Source: JAJCZZ01 sp964569085
GTDB taxonomy: Bacteria; Gemmatimonadota; Gemmatimonadetes; Longimicrobiales; Gaopeijiaceae
Assembly: GCA_964569085.1 (NCBI GenBank)
Contig: CAZMTA010000003.1
Location: forward strand, 138,195 to 202,194
DNA length: 64,000 nt
Reading direction: 5' to 3'
How positions within the stretch are numbered: the stretch's first letter is position 1; every line of letters begins with the position of its first letter. Below, in pieces: positions 35,896 through 44,235 of this stretch. A program made the position numbers and the translations under genes. The notes below the pieces were generated by a model, which was given only the letters and a program-made list of their open reading frames with translations, did not search any database and was not told the DNA's origin.

Positions 35896-36128
35896 GGATG
35901 CCAGGGGGTTGGAGGATCACGCCTCTCTCCACGTCCGGCCTACCCCGACGCCTCCCTCGGGTTGCGATCTCCGGGGGTCGTGGAGGCTCCCGAGGCCCGG
36001 GCCGCGTCCGCCCCGCTTTAACGCCCGCCGCCCTCCGGCCGTCCAAGGAGTCGAAGGCAGAAGGGCCCGCCGGGCTCGACCCGGCCGGCCGAGAGCGCGA
36101 GACGCACCAGAGGAAGGAGCGACCGAGG

Positions 36129-36656
36129 ATGAGGACGACGATGAGCGCGATGGCCGTGGCGGCCCTGATCGCGATGACGGTGCCCACGGACGCGGTGGCC
36201 CAGCGTGGCCCCCGGGGCGACCGCGGGCCGGGCATGGCCCCCGGCGGGGGGGTGGAGATGCTCATGCGGATGCGGACCCGGCTCGAGCTGACCGACGAGC
36301 AGGTCGAGCGGCTCGACGCCATCCGGCGGGAGAGCGTGGAGCGCCGCGCCGCCCATCGGGCCGAGATGGACGAGCTCCGCTCGCAGGTGGCGGCGGGGGA
36401 GCGGACGCGGGAAGAGCTCCGCGAGGCCATGGAGGCCCGCAGAGAGGCCGCCCGGGCGATGCGCGACGCCCAGCGGGAGCGGGTCGAGGCCGTCCTGAAC
36501 GAAGCGCAGCTCCAGCAGGTGGAGGTGATGCGGGCCCGCATGGAGGGCTTCCGCCGCGGGCGCGCCGCCGGAGAGCGGGGGATGCGCGGGATGCGGGGCG
36601 GTCACCGGGGCCCGGGTGGTCCCGGCGGTCCGGGTGGTCCCGGCGGGGGCCGCTGA
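36129..36656 (+). CDS. Periplasmic Spy/CpxP-like (LTxxQ) helical protein
   Basis: This 175-residue protein has a signal peptide (cleavage near AVAQ, residue 25) and a body of long charged helices (RLELTDEQVERLDAIRRESVERRAAHRAEMDELRSQV, about 51-87). The LTDEQ element is the LTxxQ motif of Spy, CpxP and ZraP-type periplasmic chaperones, which protect envelope proteins. The C-terminus is a low-complexity glycine-proline-arginine run (GPGGPGG). AGGAG lies upstream of the ATG at 36129. It stands alone and ends at a strong hairpin. Confidence 0.85.
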   Translation: MRTTMSAMAVAALIAMTVPTDAVAQRGPRGDRGPGMAPGGGVEMLMRMRTRLELTDEQVERLDAIRRESVERRAAHRAEMDELRSQVAAGERTREELREAMEARREAARAMRDAQRERVEAVLNEAQLQQVEVMRARMEGFRRGRAAGERGMRGMRGGHRGPGGPGGPGGPGGGR

Positions 36657-36679
36657 CGTCCCGGCAGGCCCCCTGCGTC

Positions 36680-36714
36680 AAGCCCCTCCGGCCCGTGACG
36701 GGCCGGAGGGGCTT
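36680..36714. terminator. Strong bidirectional hairpin
   Basis: A perfect 15-bp inverted repeat (stem from AAGCCCC to GGGGCTT, loop of 5 nt) lies 23 nt after the Spy-like stop. It faces the M6 protease gene end, so it can stop both convergent transcripts. A second copy after the N run (36836-36869) is the same sequence and is best seen as an assembly duplicate. Confidence 0.75.
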
Positions 36715-36890
36715 CGTCGTTCAGCGGGGAGCCGTNNNNNNNNNNNNNNNNNNNNNNNNNNNNNNNNNNNNNNNNNNNNNNNNNNNNNNNNNNNNNNNNN
36801 NNNNNNNNNNNNNNNNNNNNNNNNNNNNNNNNNNNAGCCCCTCCGGCCCGTGACGGGCCGGAGGGGCTTCGTCGTTCAGCGGGGAGCCGT
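36681..36890. other. False assembly gap: 55-bp direct duplicate flanking 100 N
   Basis: The 55 bases at 36681-36735 are identical to those at 36836-36890, with exactly 100 N between (36736-36835). The two contig ends therefore overlap at a hairpin and were not merged. Removing 155 bases (one copy plus N) joins them. The Spy-like gene and the M6 gene would then face each other across about 64 bp with one terminator. Confidence 0.9.
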
Positions 36891-38816
36891 CGTGGTGCCC
36901 CGGAGCCACGCCCGGAGATCGCCCACGTCGTAGGTCCCGTTCCGGTTCCCGAGGAAGTCGAGGTGGGTCCGCTCCGCCCCGGTGGGCGCCGCGGCCCCCC
37001 CGCCCACGAAGGGCTGGGCCAGCGAGCGGGGATCCGGCTCCCACGCGCCCACCACCAGGGGGATCCTGATGAGACCGGAGGAGGCCCCGGCGGCGTCCCG
37101 GACCTCCACCTCGAGCTCGAGGACGGTCCCCGCGGCCGCCTCCACGGCGCCGGTGAGCCGGAGCTCGTCCTCCTCCAGGAGGGCCGCGACCCCCGCCGGC
37201 GGGCGCGCGTCCAGGGCGTACGGGAGGGCGCCGCCCCCCACCCGGAGCGTGACGTCCAGGGGGTTCACCCCGTCGGCGGTCAGCGCCGTGTCGGGGAGCG
37301 CCAGCCCGGGCACGGCCCCACGGGAGACACGCACCCGGGCCACGCCCCCCTCCACCCGGATCGAGTGGACCGTCACGCCGCTGGCCGATCCGTCGAAGCG
37401 GAGGGTCCCCGGATCGGTGAGGCCGTGCAGCTTCCGGCGGCCCTCGCCCACACCCCAGACGTCGCCGGGGACGCCCCGGTCCCCGCCCTCCAGCGTCGTG
37501 CGCTGGAGCCCCCCGTCCGCGTCGCGCTCCACCAGGCTCAGGAAGTAGGGGAGCCCGCTGCCGGGGTCGGGACGCAGGAGGCCCATGAGGTCCTGGCGGT
37601 ACACCACCACGCCCTCCGCCGGAAGCTCGGCGTCGAAGCCCTCCCGGGTGCGGTACTCCAGGATCAGCGACTCCCGCCCCCCGGGATCCAGGGGGATCCG
37701 GAGCGCCCTCCCCGACTCCTGCACCGGGCGGAGGACGTGCTCCACGTCGACCCCCTCGCCGGCCACGTCGTACGCGAGCCAGTCCAGACGGTACTTGGAG
37801 CGGGCGGAGAGGTGGGTGGGTCCGAAGTCGCCCCGGTCCTCTCCGTGGACGCCGCACCCCCAGGCCCCGGCGGCCATGAGGCCCCAGCACCCGAGGACCC
37901 ACCGGCGCCCGAAGGAGCCCGCCTCCGGGTCGACCGGGTGGTAGTAGTCCGGGAGGCCCAGGACGTGGCCGTACTCGTGGGCGATGGTCGAGGCGTCCTG
38001 GATCCGCGCCCCCGAGCAGTCGGTGGCGCTCTGGATGATGTAGGCGTTTGCCCGGACGAAGAGGGTGTCGCTCCCGGCGCGGAGGTCCCCGCTCTCGAAG
38101 GGGCGGCGGGCCACGCCGGCCAGCGCCCACCGGTGGGGCCACACGCCGGGCCCGCCGCACGACGCGGCCACCTCGAGGAACTCGAAAGCCAGGGCGTCCA
38201 CCCAGCCGTCGTCGTCCCCCGAGTTGGGCACGCCGTCGGGCCCGTCGTTGTCGTAGCGGCCGAAGTCCACCGTGGCGTCCACGGTCTCCAGGGCCTCCAT
38301 GAGGTGGGCCCCGAGCTCGTTCTCCGTGCCCAGCCCCGACGAGGCGCCGACCGCGCCCTCGAGCGTCACCCCGGTCCGCACCCACGGCAGGACCGTGCCC
38401 GTCACCGTGAGGAGGCCCCGGGAGAACTCGCGGTACGCCTCGGTCAGCGTGCCCCGGGGGGCCGGACCGTCGAAGAGGACCCGCTGGAGATCCCCGGCCT
38501 CGATCCAGGGGTCCGGGGTGTCGGCGAACAGGGTGGGCACGACGAGCATGCGCTGGGTGCCGCTCACCCCCACCACGCTCCGCGTCCCGTCGGGCGCGAC
38601 CCGGAAGAGGCCGTTGGGCAGGGTGTACGCCGTGCTGTCCCGGGCCCGCTCCGCCAGGTACGCCGGAGGCACCGGGAGGCCGCGGAGCTCCGCCAGCGCC
38701 TCCACGTCCTGGGCCGACGCGCCGGGGACCGACCCCGCCGCCAGCGCCGCCCCCACCGCCATCGCCCGCACCACCCGACCGGCCCACCGGGGCCGCCTCC
38801 CCGCGCGCCCGCTCAC
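36876..38816 (-). CDS. Secreted M6-family metalloprotease with dockerin-like C-terminus
   Basis: This 646-residue protein has a signal peptide (cleavage near ASAQ, residue 37). The M6 (immune inhibitor A-like) peptidase core has the zinc site AHEYGHVLGLPDYYH at about 274-288. A beta-rich region follows, and the last 25 residues (DFLGNRNGTYDVGDLRAWLRG) read as a single dockerin-like calcium loop and helix. Dockerins bind cohesins or type-like beta-sandwich partners, so surface anchoring is possible. The GTG start overlaps the lipoprotein gene by GTGA. The gene end lies inside the false-gap area, but the coding part is intact. Confidence 0.9.
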   Translation of the reverse strand: MSGRAGRRPRWAGRVVRAMAVGAALAAGSVPGASAQDVEALAELRGLPVPPAYLAERARDSTAYTLPNGLFRVAPDGTRSVVGVSGTQRMLVVPTLFADTPDPWIEAGDLQRVLFDGPAPRGTLTEAYREFSRGLLTVTGTVLPWVRTGVTLEGAVGASSGLGTENELGAHLMEALETVDATVDFGRYDNDGPDGVPNSGDDDGWVDALAFEFLEVAASCGGPGVWPHRWALAGVARRPFESGDLRAGSDTLFVRANAYIIQSATDCSGARIQDASTIAHEYGHVLGLPDYYHPVDPEAGSFGRRWVLGCWGLMAAGAWGCGVHGEDRGDFGPTHLSARSKYRLDWLAYDVAGEGVDVEHVLRPVQESGRALRIPLDPGGRESLILEYRTREGFDAELPAEGVVVYRQDLMGLLRPDPGSGLPYFLSLVERDADGGLQRTTLEGGDRGVPGDVWGVGEGRRKLHGLTDPGTLRFDGSASGVTVHSIRVEGGVARVRVSRGAVPGLALPDTALTADGVNPLDVTLRVGGGALPYALDARPPAGVAALLEEDELRLTGAVEAAAGTVLELEVEVRDAAGASSGLIRIPLVVGAWEPDPRSLAQPFVGGGAAAPTGAERTHLDFLGNRNGTYDVGDLRAWLRGTTTAPR

Positions 38817-39193
38817 GGCACCAGCTCCACCCGGTAGCCCGAGAGGTCGGCGCGGAGGACGTCGTCGGGGTCGGCCACCTGGAGGACGGTCGCCGCCGGG
38901 GGCCGCAGGGTGTCGGCCACGGCCACCCGGAAGGTGAGGGCCCCGGCCGCGTCGGCCACCACGGCCACGGCCACGGTGTCCCCGCCCGCCGGCTCGGCGA
39001 ACAGCCAGCCGTCCCGGGAGCTCACGCCCTCGATCCCGGGACCGTGGAGCCGGAGCACGGCCGCGCCCTCCGCGCCGTGGGGCGACACGAGGGAGGCCGT
39101 GAGCGTCCCGGGCCCCGGCGCCGGCCCGGACTCGCACGCGGCGGAGAGGAGAAGGGCCAGGAGGAGGGTGCCGCGGACGGGGAGACGACGCAT
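38813..39193 (-). CDS. Small lipoprotein, beta-sandwich-like, coupled to the M6 protease
   Basis: This 126-residue protein has a lipoprotein signal (LLLALLLSAAC, Cys at residue 19) and a beta-rich body (GTLTASLVSPHGAEGAAVLRLHGPGIEGV...FRVAVADTL). The pattern of alternating strands with a buried glycine-rich end resembles cohesin-like or immunoglobulin-like domains. I do not recognise an exact family. It is translated first, and its stop overlaps the M6 start, which suggests that the lipoprotein serves the dockerin-tailed protease at the outer face. A longer ORF start at 39241 is rejected, since the ATG at 39193 gives the signal. Confidence 0.78.
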   Translation of the reverse strand: MRRLPVRGTLLLALLLSAACESGPAPGPGTLTASLVSPHGAEGAAVLRLHGPGIEGVSSRDGWLFAEPAGGDTVAVAVVADAAGALTFRVAVADTLRPPAATVLQVADPDDVLRADLSGYRVELVP

Positions 39194-39262
39194 GGCGGGC
39201 GGGGCGGGTGGCGGACGGGAGGAGGAGGGCCCGGAGCCCACCCCCGGGTCGGGCCCTTCTCC

Positions 39263-40159
39263 TCAGGTGGTGCGCGTGAGGGTGGGCTCCTTCTCCAGCG
39301 CCTCCAGGGTGGCGCGGTACCCCTCCTCGAGGAAGTACTCCACCGAATCGAAGTCGAAGGTCCCGTAGCCCTCCAGGCGGGGGCGCACGTAGAGCACCGG
39401 AGGGCCCTCCCACTGGGCCAGGAGGTCCCGGCGCCGGCGGTACGTCATGATGCCGAAGAGGCGGGCGTGGATCCCGATCATCCCCTGCTTCATGATGGAC
39501 TCGGTGTCCATGGTCTCGCCGGACCCCACGTCGATCCCGATGATCCCGGTGGCCCCGAGCTCGGTGGCGCGGTGGAGCGCCAGCGGATGCTCGGCGCCCC
39601 CGTCCACGTAGGCGGTGCCGTCCAGCATGGCCGGGGGGTACAGGACCGGGAGCGCGGACGAGGCGTAGACCGCCTCCACCAGGGACACGTCGGTGCGGGC
39701 CCCCACGCCGAACCACTCGGTGCGCCCGGTGGCCAGGGCCACCGCGTTCATCTGGAGCGGGATGCCCAGCGCCGGCCAACCCTCCTCGGGAAGGAGGCCT
39801 TCGTAGTACTCGCGGAGGGCGTCGCCGCGGAAGACGCTGCTCTGCCGGATGCCGTTGAAGAGGACCGCGCGTCGGTTCACCCGCACGATGTCCTCCTTGC
39901 CCAGCGCCCGGGCCCGCTCCGTCATCTCCTGCCAGTCCACGCCGCCGGCGGCCAGCGCGCCGACCAGCGCGCCGATGCTCGTGCCCACGATCCCCTGGAC
40001 CTCTACTCCCGCCTCGACGAGGGCCCGCCAGGCGCCCACGTGCGCGAGCCCCTTCAGGCCCCCTCCCCCCAGGACCAGCCAGGGCCTGCGGCCCAGGGAC
40101 CCAAGGCCGGAGGTCGGTGTACCCCTGCGCCCCGGGTCGGTGGATTCGACTGGAACCAT
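39263..40159 (-). CDS. Patatin-like phospholipase
   Basis: This 298-residue protein has the oxyanion loop GGGGLKG (31-37), the nucleophile elbow GTSIG (S61), and the catalytic aspartate in YVDGGAEHP, giving the Ser-Asp dyad of patatins. These hydrolyse acyl chains of membrane lipids. The RssA-like form without a signal peptide suggests cytoplasmic or membrane-facing action. The ATG at 40159 is preferred to the 40240 start because the extra 27 residues run into the suf promoter region. It is divergent from sufC. Confidence 0.9.
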   Translation of the reverse strand: MVPVESTDPGRRGTPTSGLGSLGRRPWLVLGGGGLKGLAHVGAWRALVEAGVEVQGIVGTSIGALVGALAAGGVDWQEMTERARALGKEDIVRVNRRAVLFNGIRQSSVFRGDALREYYEGLLPEEGWPALGIPLQMNAVALATGRTEWFGVGARTDVSLVEAVYASSALPVLYPPAMLDGTAYVDGGAEHPLALHRATELGATGIIGIDVGSGETMDTESIMKQGMIGIHARLFGIMTYRRRRDLLAQWEGPPVLYVRPRLEGYGTFDFDSVEYFLEEGYRATLEALEKEPTLTRTT

Positions 40160-40242
40160 GGTGGTCGGACTCTCTCTCGGGCGGTGGTCGATGGGTGGGA
40201 AATCAGCGTCAAACGGGCACGTTTCCGGGCCCGAACGCAACC

Positions 40243-40271
40243 TTGACCCCCTTCGGGGCCTTGTCTAGGTT
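40243..40271 (+). promoter_or_regulatory. Promoter of the suf operon
   Basis: TTGACC (40243-40248), a 17-nt spacer, and TAGGTT (40266-40271) lie 76 nt upstream of sufC. This is the best -35/-10 pair on the plus strand in the window. The long leader that follows is AT-rich. Confidence 0.65.
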
Positions 40272-40288
40272 TCGATCACTGAAACACA

Positions 40289-40306
40289 GAATCATTATTG
40301 ATAAGC
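40289..40306 (+). promoter_or_regulatory. Possible Fur-like iron box in the suf leader
   Basis: The stretch GAATCATTATTGATAAGC is far more AT-rich than its surroundings. It contains ATCATTAT next to TGATAA, the hexamer types of Fur boxes. It sits just after the expected transcription start, where a repressor would block sufC. The match is partial, and no IscR, SufR or Fur gene is in the window. Confidence 0.3.
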
Positions 40307-40347
40307 GTTCCACTCAGCATAGACGAGCGTCGCGCTCGGAGAGGTTC

Positions 40348-41127
40348 ATGAGCGATCCCATTCTGAAGATCAGCGGCCTGAAGGCCAAGGTGGCCGACGA
40401 GGATCTGGAGATCCTCAAGGGCGTCGACCTCGAGCTCCCCAGGGGCGAGATCCACGCCATCATGGGGCCCAACGGCTCCGGCAAGAGCACGCTGGCCAAG
40501 GTGCTGGCCGGGCATCCCGGCTACGAGGTCACCGGCGGCCAGGTCCTCTACCGTGGCGAGGACCTCCTGGACCTCGAGTCCGACGAGCGGGCCCGGGAAG
40601 GGGTCTTCCTGGCCTTCCAGTACCCGGTGGAGATCCCCGGCGTGTCCATCGCCAACTTCCTCCGCACGGCCATGCAGGCCCGGCTGGAGGACGGCGAGGA
40701 GCTGGACCTCTTCGACTTCCAGGACGAGCTCCTGGAGCGCATGGAGCTCCTGGAGGTGGACGCCTCCTTCGCCGAGCGGCCCGTGAACGACGGGTTCAGC
40801 GGGGGGGAGAAGAAGCGCAACGAGATCCTCCAGATGGCCGTGCTCCGTCCCACCCTCGCCCTCATGGACGAGACGGACTCCGGGCTGGACATCGACGCGC
40901 TCAAGATCGTGGCGAACGGGGTCAACAAGCTGGCGGAGGAGAACGAGGACATGACCGTCCTCCTCATCACCCACTACCAGCGCCTGCTCGACTACATCAA
41001 GCCGGACCGCATCCACGTGATGGTCGACGGCCAGATCGTGCGCTCCGGCGGCCCCGAGGTCGCTCACGAGCTCGAGGACGAAGGTTACCAGATGTGGCGG
41101 GAGCACGAGTCTCCCGCCGGCGCCTGA
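40348..41127 (+). CDS. sufC: Fe-S cluster assembly ATPase SufC
   Basis: This 259-residue ABC-type ATPase has Walker A GPNGSGKST (about 37-45), FQYPVEIPGV, the signature FSGGEKKRNEI (about 150-160) and Walker B LALMDETDSGLD. SufC powers the SufBCD scaffold that builds iron-sulfur clusters in the cytoplasm. It is the first gene of the operon and lies 10 nt before sufB. GGAGAGG precedes the ATG at 40348; the frame is open further upstream but carries the promoter there. Confidence 0.98.
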   Translation: MSDPILKISGLKAKVADEDLEILKGVDLELPRGEIHAIMGPNGSGKSTLAKVLAGHPGYEVTGGQVLYRGEDLLDLESDERAREGVFLAFQYPVEIPGVSIANFLRTAMQARLEDGEELDLFDFQDELLERMELLEVDASFAERPVNDGFSGGEKKRNEILQMAVLRPTLALMDETDSGLDIDALKIVANGVNKLAEENEDMTVLLITHYQRLLDYIKPDRIHVMVDGQIVRSGGPEVAHELEDEGYQMWREHESPAGA

Positions 41128-41137
41128 GGGAGGCACC

Positions 41138-42556
41138 ATGCCGCAGAACGAAGTCATCAAGGATCTCGAGCTCGACGACTATCAGAAGTACGACTTCGTC
41201 ACCGAGGGCAAGCCGGTCTTCCAGTCCCAGCGGGGGCTGTCCGAGGAGGTCGTGCGCCAGATCTCGGCGCAGAAGGACGAGCCCGAGTGGATGCTGGAGT
41301 ACCGGCTGAAGGCGCTGGAGGTCTACGAGTCCAAGCCCATGCCCACCTGGGGCGGGGACCTCTCCACCCTCGAGGACACCCTCGAGGACATCTACTTCTA
41401 CGTCCGTCCCCAGGACCGCATGGAGCGCTCCTGGGACGACGTGCCCGAGGAGATCAAGGACACGTTCGAGAAGCTCGGGATCCCCGAGGCCGAGCGGAAG
41501 ATCCTGGCCGGGGTGGGCGCCCAGTACGAGTCCGAGATGGTGTACCACTCGCTCCGGAAGGAGTGGGAGGAGAAGGGCGTCATCTTCGACTCCATCGAGG
41601 ACGGCCTGAAGAACCACCCCGAGCTCTTCCGCGAGCACTTCGGCACCATCGTGCCGACGCACGACAACAAGTTCGCGGCCATGAACTCGGCGGTGTGGTC
41701 CGGCGGCTCCTTCGTCTACATCCCCGCCGGCGTCTCGCTGGACACCCCGCTCCAGGCCTACTTCCGGGTCAACCAGGAGCAGATGGGGCAGTTCGAGCGC
41801 ACCCTGATCATCGTGGAGGAGGGCGCCAACGCCCACTACATCGAGGGGTGCACCGCGCCGGTCTACTCCACGGAGTCGTTCCACTCCGGGGTCATCGAGA
41901 TCGTCGTGAAGAAGAACGCCCGGTTCCGGTACACCACGATCCAGAACTGGTCGAACAACATGTACAACCTCGTGACCCAGCGGGCGCTGGTGCACGAGGG
42001 CGCGCACATGGAATGGCTCGACGGGAACCTGGGCTCGAAGCTCACCATGAAGTACCCGTCCTGCTACCTGATCGGCGAGGGCGCCCACGGCGAGATCCTC
42101 TCCATCGCCTACTCCGGCGACGGACAGCACCAGGACACCGGCGGCAAGGTGGTCCACGCGGCGCCGCGGACCACCTCGAGCATCGTCTCCAAGTCGATCT
42201 CCAAGGGGACCGGCCGCTCCACGTACCGGGGCCTCCTGAAGGTGCACGAGGGTGCGGACCACTCCCGGTCGAACGTGGAGTGCGACGCGCTCCTCATCGA
42301 CGAGACGTCCCGCACCGACACCTACCCGTACATCGAGATCGAGGAGGACTCGGCCAACATCGGCCACGAGGCCTCCGTCTCGAAGATCGGCGAGGAGCAG
42401 TTGTTCTACCTGATGAGCCGCGGGATCAGCGAGGAGGAGGCCATGGCGATGATCGTCCGCGGCTTCATCGAGCCGATTGCGAAGGAGCTGCCGCTCGAAT
42501 ATGCGGTGGAGCTCAACAGGCTGATCGAGCTGGAAATGGAGGGATCGGTCGGCTAG
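41138..42556 (+). CDS. sufB: Fe-S cluster assembly scaffold protein SufB
   Basis: This 472-residue beta-helix protein of the SufBCD complex receives sulfur and iron. It includes WSGGSFVYIPAGV, ANAHYIEGCTAP and the conserved YSGDGQHQDTGGKVVHAAP block; the C-terminal SRGISEEEAMAMIVRGFIEP is shared with SufD. The Cys in EGCTAP and C-terminal acidic and His residues are the sulfur and iron ligands known for E. coli SufB. GGAGG lies just before the ATG. Unlike most suf operons, an unusual 279-bp gap follows before sufD. Confidence 0.98.
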   Translation: MPQNEVIKDLELDDYQKYDFVTEGKPVFQSQRGLSEEVVRQISAQKDEPEWMLEYRLKALEVYESKPMPTWGGDLSTLEDTLEDIYFYVRPQDRMERSWDDVPEEIKDTFEKLGIPEAERKILAGVGAQYESEMVYHSLRKEWEEKGVIFDSIEDGLKNHPELFREHFGTIVPTHDNKFAAMNSAVWSGGSFVYIPAGVSLDTPLQAYFRVNQEQMGQFERTLIIVEEGANAHYIEGCTAPVYSTESFHSGVIEIVVKKNARFRYTTIQNWSNNMYNLVTQRALVHEGAHMEWLDGNLGSKLTMKYPSCYLIGEGAHGEILSIAYSGDGQHQDTGGKVVHAAPRTTSSIVSKSISKGTGRSTYRGLLKVHEGADHSRSNVECDALLIDETSRTDTYPYIEIEEDSANIGHEASVSKIGEEQLFYLMSRGISEEEAMAMIVRGFIEPIAKELPLEYAVELNRLIELEMEGSVG

Positions 42557-42589
42557 GGGGCGGCAGCTCCCGACCCTCACGGTCGTTGA

Positions 42590-42704
42590 GGGCTTGAAAT
42601 CGGCACAGGGCGTCGTCGCGTTCCGCGCCGTGACCTGCGAAAGGGCGCTGCCCTTCCTCGGTCCCGGTGCTCACGCTCCTACCCCTGCACTCGATTTGAA
42701 GCCC
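42590..42704. repeat. 115-bp palindromic element between sufB and sufD
   Basis: GGGCTT(G)AAATCGGCACAGGG at the left (42590-42610) is the near-inverse of the right end (42683-42704), with 12 of the outer 13 bases matching. Inside lie AAGGGC/GCCCTT (42641-42655) and partly matching CGTGA/TCACG arms, so most of the 115 bases can fold into one long imperfect hairpin. A further stem CCCTCA/TGAGGG (42574-42592) touches its left end. There is no coding frame of good quality. It could be a MITE- or REP-like insertion, or a structured RNA that tunes sufB versus sufDS output. Confidence 0.55.
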
Positions 42705-42835
42705 TCCTGGGGGCGCCTCCGGCTGCCCTCGCGAGCGGCCGTCTTCCTTCGCTGCCCTCCCGCCGGCGCTCGCCTTCGGCGTCGCTGGTGGTCGGACGGA
42801 CACGCATCTGATCTTCTGAACTGATCGAAATAGAT

Positions 42836-44191
42836 ATGGCAAACGCTTTAGCCCAGGCAGGCCTCATGGAAGGCGTAACGGACGCGCTCAACCAGGACGC
42901 GGTGGAGGCCCTCTCCGCCGACGAGCCGCAGTGGCTCCAGGAGCGGCGGCGCCACGCGTGGGACGTGTACGAGCGCACGCCCATGCCGACGACGAAGCTG
43001 GAGGAGTGGCGCTACACGGACCTCCGGCGGAAGCTGGACCTGGACGCGCTGCGGCTCTCCGAGGCCGAGACGGCGCCGGACGATCCGTCGGCGTGGCCGG
43101 AGAAGCTCCGGGCCACCATGGACGACGACCGGGCCGCCTCCGGGCACATCGTCTACATCGACGGCCACGTGGTGCACACGGACATCGAGGAGGAGCTCGG
43201 CGAGAAGGGCGTGCTCCTCATGTCGCTGCACGAGGCGGTGGAGTCCCACCCCGAGCTCCTGCAGAAGCACCTGGCCACCGACGCCGTGCCCCCGGAGGAG
43301 GGGAAGTTCGCGGCGCTGAACGCGGCGCTCTGGAACGACGGGATCCTCCTCTACGTGCCCCGGGGCGTGAAGCTGGAGAACCCGGTGCGCATCACCCGGT
43401 GGCTCAGCGAGTCGGGCACGGCCTACTTCAGCCGCGTGCTGATCGTGGCCGAGACCGCCAGCCAGGTCTCGTACGTGGACGAGGTGGTCTCCGACGACTT
43501 CGAGGAGGACACCTTCGTCTCCACGGCCGTGGAGGTCGTGGCGCAGGACGGGGCGCAGGTCCAGTACGTCTCCCTCCAGCGCATGGGTCGCGGCGCCTTC
43601 TTCCAGTCGGTCCAGCGGACGCTGGCCGGCCGGGACGCCACCCTGGACACCCTCAACGTGGCGCTGGGCGCCTCGGTGACCCGGGTCGACCTCAACGCCC
43701 GCCTCCTGGGACCCGGGGCGAACTCGGACATGCTGGGGCTCTACTTCGGAGACGACGACCAGCACTTCGACTTCAACACGAGCCAGGACCACGTGGCCCC
43801 CAACGCCCTCTCGGACCTCCTGTACAAGGGGGCGCTGGACGGGGCCAGCCGGGCCGTCTTCCGCGGCATCATCCGGGTGCATCCCGGGGCGCAGCGCACC
43901 GACGCCTACCAGACCAACCGGAACCTCCTCCTCAGCGGGGACGCCCGGGCCGACTCGCTGCCCAACCTCGAGATCGAGGCCGACGACGTGAAGTGCTCCC
44001 ACGGGGCCACCGTGGGGGAGCTCGACGAGGACGCCAAGTTCTACCTCATGAGCCGCGGCCTCACCCGGCTCCAGGCCGAGCGCCTGGTGGTCCTCGGGTT
44101 CCTGGGCGAGGTGCTGTCCCGTCTGCCCCTGGGCGGCGTGGCCGACAAGGTCACGAAGGCCATCGAGGACAAGCTCCAGAAGCACATCTGA
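42836..44191 (+). CDS. sufD: Fe-S cluster assembly protein SufD
   Basis: This 451-residue SufB paralogue in the SufBCD scaffold has the beta-helix body with EEGKFAALNAALWNDGILLYVPRGVKLENP (about 158-187), the DHVAPNALSDLLYKG block (about 317-331), and the C-terminal SRGLTRLQAERLVVLGFLGEVLSRLP. There is no good ribosome binding site before the ATG at 42836. The sequence around it is AT-rich and unlike the rest of the operon. An ATG at 42866 is an alternative. Both follow the palindromic element, so the natural coupling to sufB seems to have been lost or replaced. Confidence 0.96.
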   Translation: MANALAQAGLMEGVTDALNQDAVEALSADEPQWLQERRRHAWDVYERTPMPTTKLEEWRYTDLRRKLDLDALRLSEAETAPDDPSAWPEKLRATMDDDRAASGHIVYIDGHVVHTDIEEELGEKGVLLMSLHEAVESHPELLQKHLATDAVPPEEGKFAALNAALWNDGILLYVPRGVKLENPVRITRWLSESGTAYFSRVLIVAETASQVSYVDEVVSDDFEEDTFVSTAVEVVAQDGAQVQYVSLQRMGRGAFFQSVQRTLAGRDATLDTLNVALGASVTRVDLNARLLGPGANSDMLGLYFGDDDQHFDFNTSQDHVAPNALSDLLYKGALDGASRAVFRGIIRVHPGAQRTDAYQTNRNLLLSGDARADSLPNLEIEADDVKCSHGATVGELDEDAKFYLMSRGLTRLQAERLVVLGFLGEVLSRLPLGGVADKVTKAIEDKLQKHI

Positions 44192-44235
44192 CCCCGCCGC
44201 GCCGATCGGCGCGCCCCAGAAGGACGGAGCACCGC

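Noticed and set aside
36608..36650. Tandem GGT/GGC-CCG repeats
   Set aside because: They encode the Gly-Pro run at the end of the Spy-like protein; ordinary coding low complexity, not a CRISPR or mobile repeat.
42513..42842. A 109-residue minus-strand and a 76-residue plus-strand frame in the sufB-sufD gap
   Set aside because: Neither has a ribosome site or family-like pattern, and both overlap the palindromic element and real gene ends.
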